Shown here: positions 1 through 4,314 of the stretch, piece after piece
How the letters are laid out: every line of letters begins with the position of its first letter
How positions within the stretch are numbered: position 1 is the stretch's first letter
Assembly (NCBI GenBank): GCA_016186945.1
Contig: JACPKR010000016.1
Span: forward strand, 1-5,675
Reading direction: 5' to 3'
Source of the DNA: Deltaproteobacteria bacterium
GTDB lineage: Bacteria; Bdellovibrionota_B; Oligoflexia; Oligoflexales; Bog-1112
DNA length: 5,675 nucleotides
Position numbers and translations under genes: made by a program
Notes under the pieces: generated by a model
The model's input: the letters and a program-made list of their open reading frames with translations, nothing else
What the model was told of the DNA's origin: nothing
Databases searched by the model: none

Positions 1-141
1 ACCGCCACCGGAGGAGTTAATTCTACCAAGAATGACCGCCCCTCCAGGACTCCAGTTACACGCCGGAAACGGACATTAACGGAGAGCGAATTAGCTAATA
101 GCCTGATGGCCCAGAGTTATCCAGGTTTTTAGTAGCGGAGT
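1..141. other. Unassigned stretch downstream of glmS
   Basis: No recognisable gene. On the plus strand, one frame is open from the window edge to a TAG at 130-132 (43 codons, ending ...ANSLMAQSYPGF). It could be the tail of a gene converging on glmS, but that length is easily open by chance and I recognise no family. A weak inverted repeat, CCTG at 103-106 and CAGG at 122-125, is followed by TTTTT on the plus strand and could be a poor terminator for such a gene. I see no convincing terminator for glmS itself. Confidence 0.3.
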
Positions 142-1974
142 TTATTCGACAGTCACCGATTTGGCAAGATTCCTGGGCTGATCCACGTCCGTACCTCTCA
201 ACACAGCGACATTATACGCAAAGAGCTGTAGGGGAATGATAGAAAGGATCGCCTGTAGCGGTTCTTCGTCAATCTGTGGGCAGGGGAGGTACTCGCTACA
301 CAGAGACCGGAAAACGTTGTCGTCTTCCGCTCCCACACCGATGATCCAGCCATCACGTGCCCGGATTTCTTCAACGTTCGACAGCATTTTTTCCCTATGT
401 CGATCTCGGGGGACTACAGCGATCACCGGCATGCTCTTGTCGATGAGTGCTATGGGGCCGTGTTTCAACTCCCCTCCCGCATAACCTTCCGCATGGATGT
501 AGGAAATTTCCTTCAGCTTGAGCGCACCCTCCAAAGCTATCGGATAACTGCACCCGCGACCTACGAACAGGGCGTTTGTAGCTTCACAAACTTTTTGAGC
601 TAAGACAAGCGTGCGAGCTTCCCCTGCTACCGCTTGGTCGACAAGAGGAGGGAGTTTGCGCAAACTGAGAAGAGATCCCGAGAACTGCTCCTGACTGATT
701 TGCTCCTTCAAGCGCGCAACCGCTAAAGCAAGGAGATAGAGATTAAGAACCATCGCAGTGAATGCTTTTGTCGAAGCTACACCTATTTCCGGTCCCGCCT
801 CCATATAAAGGGAAGCAGTCGATTCCCGAGCGATCGAGGAGAACTTCATATTGCAGACACTTAGAACCTGAGATCCAAAAGCCCTGGCTAATTTTACACT
901 AGCTAAAGTATCAGCGGTCTCCCCCGACTGAGTTATCGCTATAAGCAAGGTTTTTTCATTAAGACAGGGAGCCTGATAGCGTAGTTCGCTTGCCAAATCA
1001 ACAGAGACGGGAACTTTAAGAAGGGATTCCAGAACGTACTTGCCCACCATACCTGCAAGAAAAGCAGTCCCACAGGCAGTCACTTGAATACGGTCAAACT
1101 TGAAGAAGTCAACACCAGCTACTCCCAAGCGGTCGAGGAGTTGACCTGCGCTCTGCACCGTTGCTGCCCTGTCTAGCGTGTTGGCAATCACGGAAGGCTG
1201 TTCATGGATTTCCTTAAGCATGTAGTGACGAAAACCATGCTTTTCAGCTTGTGCTTGGGACCAATCAAGCACGATTGGAATTTTCTGAACAGGTTCACCC
1301 TGGAAGTTCCAAACTTGGACACCCTCTTTGCTGATCCGAGCCATCTCTCCGTCTTCAAGGAAAATAACTCTCCTGGTGTGTCCAACCAACGCAATCGCAT
1401 CGCTTGCGAAGAAATTTTCGCCGTCTCCCACCCCCAGCACAAGCGGAGAACCCTGCTTGACGACATAGAGAGCTTCGGGGTCGCAGGCGCTCAATATCCC
1501 CAGACCGTAAGCACCGCGGAGGCGCTGAGTTAGCTTGAGCAAAGCTTTGCGAACGTCCGGGACAAACGCCAGCTCCTGGTAAAGCAGATGGACAAAAACT
1601 TCCGTGTCTGTATCGCTTTGAAAGCGAACCCCCTTCTCAAGCAGTTCGATCTTGAGGTCTTGGTAATTTTCTAAAATCCCGTTATGAATAACAGCGAGAC
1701 CTTGTTCACGGTGCGGGTGTGCATTGACCTTTGTAGGTGCCCCATGCGTCGCCCAACGCGTATGCCCCATGCCGAGCGTTGCATCTTGGGAAAGATCGGA
1801 GAGGAGCGGCTCTAACTTGTCCAATTTTCCCTCGGACTTTATAACGCTGATCGCACTATCTTCGAGTACTGCGATTCCGGACGAGTCGTAGCCTCGATAT
1901 TCGAGAAGTTTTAAACCCTTGAAGATAAGCTCCACACAAGGCTTTTCTCCAACATACCCGATGACTCCACACAT
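142..1974 (-). CDS. glmS: Glutamine--fructose-6-phosphate aminotransferase (isomerizing)
   Basis: Converts fructose-6-phosphate and glutamine to glucosamine-6-phosphate and glutamate, the first committed step to UDP-GlcNAc; cytosolic. The 610 residues match the usual family length (about 600-610). An N-terminal class II glutamine amidotransferase domain begins MCGVIGY, with Cys2 as nucleophile after Met removal, EYRGYDSSGIA near 25-35, HTRWATHG at 71-78 and HNGILEN at 97-103. Two SIS sugar-isomerase domains follow: CGTAFLAG at 301-308 and TQSGETADT at 349-357 in the first, and the GRGCSYPIALEGALKLKEIS block with ELKHGP (His505) in the second. The C-terminus NLAKSVTVE carries the Schiff-base lysine (Lys605). 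The start is set by AAGGAG five bases upstream of ATG. It lies downstream of the glmU-type gene on the same strand, 110 bp apart, with a hairpin-rich repeat between them. All catalytic motifs are intact. No glmS ribozyme can be recognised in the short leader. Confidence 0.98.
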   Translation of the reverse strand: MCGVIGYVGEKPCVELIFKGLKLLEYRGYDSSGIAVLEDSAISVIKSEGKLDKLEPLLSDLSQDATLGMGHTRWATHGAPTKVNAHPHREQGLAVIHNGILENYQDLKIELLEKGVRFQSDTDTEVFVHLLYQELAFVPDVRKALLKLTQRLRGAYGLGILSACDPEALYVVKQGSPLVLGVGDGENFFASDAIALVGHTRRVIFLEDGEMARISKEGVQVWNFQGEPVQKIPIVLDWSQAQAEKHGFRHYMLKEIHEQPSVIANTLDRAATVQSAGQLLDRLGVAGVDFFKFDRIQVTACGTAFLAGMVGKYVLESLLKVPVSVDLASELRYQAPCLNEKTLLIAITQSGETADTLASVKLARAFGSQVLSVCNMKFSSIARESTASLYMEAGPEIGVASTKAFTAMVLNLYLLALAVARLKEQISQEQFSGSLLSLRKLPPLVDQAVAGEARTLVLAQKVCEATNALFVGRGCSYPIALEGALKLKEISYIHAEGYAGGELKHGPIALIDKSMPVIAVVPRDRHREKMLSNVEEIRARDGWIIGVGAEDDNVFRSLCSEYLPCPQIDEEPLQAILSIIPLQLFAYNVAVLRGTDVDQPRNLAKSVTVE

Positions 1975-1979
1975 TTGTT

Positions 1980-2000
1980 CTCCTTAATGCCTTAATGCCT
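1980..2000 (-). promoter_or_regulatory. glmS ribosome binding site with 8-bp tandem duplication
   Basis: On the minus strand the leader reads GCATTAAG twice in a row (plus strand 1983-1998), and the proximal copy runs into the Shine-Dalgarno AAGGAG (1985-1980), five bases before the glmS ATG. The distal copy leaves a second, weaker AAGG eight bases further upstream. The proximal site decides the start. The duplication looks like a small slippage product; any effect on translation is inference. Confidence 0.6.
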
Positions 2001-2022
2001 CTATAGTGTTCAAGATAATTAA

Positions 2023-2061
2023 TTTGGGGACAAACTTTTTGAAAAAAGTTATTTCCCCAAA
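2023..2061. terminator. Long imperfect hairpin in repeat copy 1, terminator-like
   Basis: TTTGGGGA (2023-2030) pairs with TCCCCAAA (2054-2061). After a small internal loop, AACTTTTT pairs with AAAAAGTT around a tiny loop. On the minus strand the stem is followed by AT-rich AATTAATTATC rather than a clean U-tract, so termination between glmU and glmS would be partial at best. An mRNA-processing or stability role in the intercistronic region is equally possible. The equivalent in copy 2 is 3003-3039. Confidence 0.4.
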
Positions 2062-2084
2062 CCCCTTTTTAAAAACTTCAGTAT

Positions 2085-2918
2085 TTAAAGTTTTTTGGGG
2101 GGAGGTGTGGAGGGGAACTTTTTTTCAAAAAAGGTCCTCTCCACAAATTCTTTTTCCCAGATGCTATTGACACCCGATAGCGATTGCCACTGGTCTGTCA
2201 CGAATACGCTTGCCTTTTGTCCTTTACAAGCAATCGCCACACAGTCGGTAAGGTAATATTCACCTTGCGCATTATCATTACGAAGCTCTCCTAAAAGTTC
2301 GAAAAGGTATGCGACGTTCGCATACATCACTCCCGAATTGCAGAGAGTGATTTTCTTAGCGTTTGCATCTGCATCCTTTTCCTCCACTATACCGTCCAAA
2401 GTCCCCTGGTGGGATAAAATGAGTCGGCCATACCCCGTGGGATCGGGGACCCGCATGCCTAGCACGCCTAGCCGGGAGTCTAGCGCCTGGCAGTGAGCGA
2501 TGAAGGTTCTCAGCAGTCTGCCGTCGAGGCCTGGAATGTCCCCTGCACAGACAAGAACATTTCCCGGTTTCACAGAACTCCCCCTGGCCAGGTACCCCGT
2601 TCCATAGGAGGGAGCCTCCAGACCCTGAAAAAAAGCGGAGGAAGACGCTACTGCACCTGCCGTTCCGTTGATATTTTTTTGTACACAGACACCGAGATCG
2701 GGAAAGCGAACAAGGAAACTTTCAAACGGTGCTAGGTCTTCTCCCAGGATCACGCAGTAATTCTGACAGGGAGTATTCCGTAAGGCTTCCAAAACCCGCG
2801 CCAACATGATTTCCCCAGCGACCGAGTGGAGAACCTTGGGGGTCTCACTCTGCATCCGCTTTCCTTTTCCTGCCGCAAGAATCAATCCTGTCAAAGGCAA
2901 AACCATGTTCCCTCTCAT
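2085..2918 (-). CDS. glmU: GlmU-type N-acetylglucosamine-1-phosphate uridylyltransferase, lacking the acetyltransferase domain
   Basis: Expected to transfer UMP from UTP to GlcNAc-1-phosphate, giving UDP-GlcNAc. Numbered from ATG 2918 (277 residues), the nucleotidyltransferase signature LILAAGKGKRM is at 12-22 with PKVLH at 27-31. Further matches to GlmU are the GT of NGTAGAV at 85-86, the metal-site AGDIP (Asp127), GYGR at 162-165, IVEEKD near 177-182, NSG at 194-196, QGEYYLTD at 218-225 and GVN at 249-251, whose Asn matches the second metal ligand of E. coli GlmU. The protein ends 26 residues later; ordinary GlmU continues with a left-handed beta-helix to about 450 residues. Codons 250-277 and the stop lie in repeat copy 1. 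About 18 extra residues sit between the FF after the GT motif and AGD. ATG 2918 has AGGGA five bases upstream; ATG 2942 has no Shine-Dalgarno, and ATG 2906 has one too close. Probably active as a monofunctional enzyme. Alternatively it is a 3'-truncated glmU, or a GlmU-like uridylyltransferase of other specificity. Confidence 0.88.
   Translation of the reverse strand: MRGNMVLPLTGLILAAGKGKRMQSETPKVLHSVAGEIMLARVLEALRNTPCQNYCVILGEDLAPFESFLVRFPDLGVCVQKNINGTAGAVASSSAFFQGLEAPSYGTGYLARGSSVKPGNVLVCAGDIPGLDGRLLRTFIAHCQALDSRLGVLGMRVPDPTGYGRLILSHQGTLDGIVEEKDADANAKKITLCNSGVMYANVAYLFELLGELRNDNAQGEYYLTDCVAIACKGQKASVFVTDQWQSLSGVNSIWEKEFVERTFFEKKFPSTPPPKKL
2106..2145 (+). terminator. Long G/T-rich hairpin inside the glmU 3' end (repeat copy 1)
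   Basis: TGTGGAG (2106-2112) pairs with CTCCACA (2139-2145). The stem continues through a G-U wobble, one A-G mismatch and a T-run/A-run to a four-base loop, roughly 17 pairs in all. On the plus strand it is followed by AATTCTTTTTCCC, so it is terminator-like in that direction. On the minus strand it is inside the glmU coding sequence. The counterpart in copy 2 is 3085-3124, just upstream of the HEAT-protein gene, where it could insulate that gene from upstream transcription. Function is inferred from structure only. Confidence 0.4.
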
Positions 2919-2942
2919 AAGCTTCCCTGATCCTCCCTCCAT

Positions 2943-2973
2943 TTTATCGAAATCGTAAGGCTTTTCATTTCAA
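2943..2973 (-). promoter_or_regulatory. Possible weak glmU promoter
   Basis: Reading the minus strand, TTGAAA (2973-2968) is followed after 19 bases by GATAAA (2948-2943). That would place the transcript start near 2935 and leave a short leader containing GGAGG and AGGGA before ATG 2918. The spacer is longer than ideal and the -10 match is modest. Confidence 0.2.
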
Positions 2974-2981
2974 AAGCGCTA

Positions 2982-3150
2982 ATAGCGTTCAAGATAATCA
3001 ATTTGGGGACAAACTTTTTGAAAAAAGTTGTTTCCCCAACCCCCTTTTCAAAAACTTCAGTATTTAAAGTTTTTTGGGGGGAGGTGTGGAGGGGAACTTT
3101 TTTTCAAAAAAGGTACTCTCCACAAATTCTTTTTCCCAAATACTATAGAC
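2982..3150. repeat. Hairpin-rich direct repeat, copy 2 (between divergent genes)
   Basis: Second copy of the 169-bp repeat, in the same orientation as 2003-2171. It occupies most of the roughly 300-bp gap between the divergent glmU-type and HEAT-protein genes. Its minus strand retains the reading frame that encodes the glmU C-terminus (tail SIWEKEF...PPKKL then TAA, one substitution in the shared tail), but an in-frame TGA lies just upstream, so it is not a gene here. Its left edge abuts an inverted repeat, CGCTA-A-TAGCG (2977-2987). Its right edge supplies the TAGACC that may serve as -35 for the HEAT-protein gene. Confidence 0.92.
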
Positions 3151-3174
3151 CTCCCTATTTCAGCGAATTAAAAT
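3146..3174 (+). promoter_or_regulatory. Candidate promoter of the HEAT-protein gene
   Basis: TAGACC (3146-3151, 4 of 6 to the sigma-70 -35 consensus) is followed after 17 bases by TAAAAT (3169-3174, 5 of 6 to the -10). Transcription would start near 3181, just ahead of a leader hairpin and the AAGGA that serves the TTG start at 3218. The -35 lies at the edge of repeat copy 2. Confidence 0.35.
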
Positions 3175-3179
3175 GCCTT

Positions 3180-3197
3180 GGCACGATTCGACGTGCC
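3180..3197 (+). promoter_or_regulatory. Perfect inverted repeat in the HEAT-gene leader
   Basis: GGCACG (3180-3185) and CGTGCC (3192-3197) form a perfect six-base inverted repeat around ATTCGA. It lies nine bases upstream of the AAGGA ribosome binding site, with no U-tract after it, so it is not an intrinsic terminator. It could be an mRNA leader hairpin or a repressor site at the transcript start. Confidence 0.4.
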
Positions 3198-3217
3198 CTT
3201 ATGACAAGGATCAGCAA

Positions 3218-3955
3218 TTGGGAATTTTAAGCCTGTACAGAGACCTCAAAAAAAAGAGAAGAGAGCGTTCGATCGCCAAGAGCTTAAAACTAATACAAAA
3301 TCCGAAGGCGATTAGGGAAGAGCGTGCTTCAGCTATCGAATTTTTCAAAAACCTGGACGACCCGCAGCTTGCTGTCCCAGCCCTTCTTAAACGCTTCGAT
3401 TTCAGCCTTGACCACGGCATTAACGATACCCGCGAAAAAGAGTCGGCGATGGAGGGAATCCTTAGATTCAAGGACGCTGCCCTACCTTTTGTCCGTGAAC
3501 ACCTCGCAAAGTCAAATCGAATTGCATGGCCTATCAAGATCTTGCAACGTCTGGCGGAAGAAGCCCAGACCATCGAAGCGCTGGAAGCATCGCTCGACTT
3601 CGGCGAGGTCGACTTCGACCGCGATAAAGTAGACAAGAACTACGACGTCCTTTGTTACCTCCGTGATTTTCAACTGCCTGATCAGGGGAAAAAGCTCCTA
3701 CGCTTCCTCTCCGCCCATGACGAACGGGTTCGCTTCGCCGTCACCGAAGTGATCCTCGCCCAAAATGCCCAGGAAGTCGCCAAGCATCTCGAACCGTTCC
3801 TTCTCGACGAGTCTGCAGAGAATACCAGGGTCCGACAAACCGTCATTGATGCTTATCTGGAAAAAGGCTGGATCCTCTCCCTTCCCCAAATCCCAGAAGG
3901 CCCTCTGGCTGAAGGCGTTGCTGTTAGCAAAGATCGTAAACTGAAAAAGGCATAA
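3218..3955 (+). CDS. HEAT-repeat domain protein of unknown function
   Basis: Probably a soluble alpha-solenoid protein; the molecular role is unknown. From TTG 3218 it has 245 residues and no signal peptide or membrane segment. A basic patch KKKRRER is at 11-17. Paired helices follow, with HEAT-like units near 36-62 (RASAIEFF...AVPALLKRF), 74-99 (AMEGILRF...LPFVREHL), 131-155, 158-188 (DERVRFAVTEVILAQ) and 192-208 (RVRQTVIDAYLEKGW). I chose TTG 3218 because AAGGA lies seven bases upstream. It also gives an N-terminus (M)GILSLYRDLKKKRRER resembling the MGLF...KKR starts I recall for related HEAT proteins. The longer ATG at 3173 (260 residues) has no Shine-Dalgarno and would place the leader hairpin inside the gene. 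It precedes the FtsB-like and lipoprotein genes on the same strand. The repeats suggest a protein-binding scaffold; that is inference. Confidence 0.85.
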   Translation: MGILSLYRDLKKKRRERSIAKSLKLIQNPKAIREERASAIEFFKNLDDPQLAVPALLKRFDFSLDHGINDTREKESAMEGILRFKDAALPFVREHLAKSNRIAWPIKILQRLAEEAQTIEALEASLDFGEVDFDRDKVDKNYDVLCYLRDFQLPDQGKKLLRFLSAHDERVRFAVTEVILAQNAQEVAKHLEPFLLDESAENTRVRQTVIDAYLEKGWILSLPQIPEGPLAEGVAVSKDRKLKKA

Positions 3956-3986
3956 TTGGAGGAAGCAGCTGCGCAGTTTCCTCCAA
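3956..3986. other. Hairpin immediately after the HEAT-gene stop
   Basis: TTGGAGGAA (3956-3964) and TTCCTCCAA (3978-3986) are a perfect nine-base inverted repeat around a 13-base loop, starting on the base after the HEAT-gene TAA. No U-tract follows (ACCACC), so it is a poor intrinsic terminator. It could protect the 3' end, be a regulatory hairpin, or simply separate this gene from the next promoter at 3996-4023. Confidence 0.55.
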
Positions 3987-3995
3987 ACCACCTCC

Positions 3996-4023
3996 TTGCT
4001 ACAGGGGGGTCCTGTGTTAGAAT
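3996..4023 (+). promoter_or_regulatory. Extended -10 promoter for the FtsB-like/lipoprotein pair
   Basis: TTGCTA (3996-4001) is followed after 16 bases by TAGAAT (4018-4023). TGT immediately before the -10 gives an extended TGn-TAGAAT element. The expected start of transcription, about seven bases after the -10, falls at about 4030-4031, essentially on the ATG of the next gene. This would make a leaderless mRNA, which fits the lack of any Shine-Dalgarno before that ATG. Confidence 0.5.
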
Positions 4024-4030
4024 ATTAGAA

Positions 4031-4306
4031 ATGATTCTGACACTGTTCAAATTTTGGCTTGGATTTGCCATCCTAGTCCTTGTCACAGGACTTGTTCGTG
4101 GTGACAGCGGGATTCGTGATTACTTTTCTCTGCGTGACAGCCGTGACCGGCTTGCGGACACAGTTGAAAAGCTCAAAAAAGAAACGGAAGCCATCGAAGA
4201 AGAAATCCATAAAATCAAATCTTCCCAAAGCTACGCGAAAAAAGTTTTCAAAGACAAGTATCACGTCACGGAAGATGGCGAACGAATCATGTTTTTTGCA
4301 GACTAG
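4031..4306 (+). CDS. FtsB/DivIC-family septum formation initiator-like protein
   Basis: Small bitopic inner-membrane protein of 91 residues. A short cytosolic N-terminus (MILTLFK) leads into a hydrophobic segment at about 6-22 (KFWLGFAILVLVTGLV). A periplasmic coiled coil rich in K/E and L/I follows at about 34-67 (LRDSRDRLADTVEKLKKETE...). The end VFKDKYHVTEDGERIMFF matches the family's typical basic segment plus GE-hydrophobic finish. FtsB/DivIC proteins pair with FtsL/DivIB-type partners in the divisome to activate septal peptidoglycan synthesis; FtsB versus DivIC cannot be resolved here. ATG 4031 fits the family's short N-terminus but lacks a Shine-Dalgarno. The alternative TTG 3956, with AAGG five bases upstream, would add 25 residues unlike the family and begin inside the hairpin. 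The stop codon TAG is part of the Shine-Dalgarno of the lipoprotein gene, so the two are translationally close. Confidence 0.85.
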   Translation: MILTLFKFWLGFAILVLVTGLVRGDSGIRDYFSLRDSRDRLADTVEKLKKETEAIEEEIHKIKSSQSYAKKVFKDKYHVTEDGERIMFFAD

Positions 4307-4310
4307 GAGG
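4304..4310 (+). promoter_or_regulatory. Strong Shine-Dalgarno overlapping the FtsB-like stop codon
   Basis: TAGGAGG combines the TAG stop of the FtsB-like gene with a consensus AGGAGG, four bases before the GTG at 4315. It fixes that non-ATG start and implies coupled translation of the two genes. Confidence 0.85.
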
Positions 4311-4314
4311 AAGT

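Larger units (their letters stand above)
2003..2171. repeat. Hairpin-rich direct repeat, copy 1 (glmU-glmS side)
   Basis: Aligns with 2982-3150 at a constant offset of 979 bases, without gaps. I count 9 mismatches in 169 positions (about 95% identity), at 2007, 2020, 2051, 2061, 2070, 2136, 2160, 2163 and 2168. The mismatches cluster toward the ends, and 2071-2135 is identical. The copy covers most of the glmU-glmS spacer and the last 28 codons plus stop of the glmU-type gene. It contains three hairpins (2023-2061, 2071-2095, 2106-2145) made of G-runs paired with C-runs and T-runs paired with A-runs. Such elements are often dispersed through a genome, but only two copies are visible here, so dispersal is inference. 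Confidence 0.92.

Noticed and set aside
1-132. Plus-strand open frame from the window edge (43 codons)
   Set aside because: Too short to separate from chance and no recognisable family; kept only as a note on the unassigned stretch.
1188-1533. Open frames of about 90-110 codons on both strands within glmS
   Set aside because: They lie inside the well-conserved glmS coding sequence, have no recognisable motifs and are explained as shadows of its codon structure.
1975-2084. Possible glmS ribozyme or riboswitch in the glmS leader
   Set aside because: The 110-base spacer is mostly repeat copy 1; no glmS ribozyme core can be recognised, and that ribozyme is mainly a Gram-positive feature.
2003-3150. 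Repeat pair as the two ends of an insertion sequence or composite transposon
   Set aside because: The copies are direct, not inverted at their tips, encode no transposase, and no target duplication flanks them.
3003-3230. Plus-strand 75-codon open frame across repeat copy 2
   Set aside because: It is almost entirely a translation of the hairpin repeat (low-complexity F/K/P/S residues), has no ribosome binding site, and overlaps the promoter and leader of the HEAT-protein gene.
3211-3636. Minus-strand 141-codon open frame opposite the HEAT-protein gene
   Set aside because: Composition is Ser/Arg-rich as expected of an antisense frame; the plus-strand frame has HEAT periodicity and a plausible start.
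3989-3997. CACCTCCTT, identical to the 16S rRNA anti-Shine-Dalgarno
   Set aside because: Nine bases with no 16S context around it; it overlaps the -35 of a promoter and is best read as coincidence.
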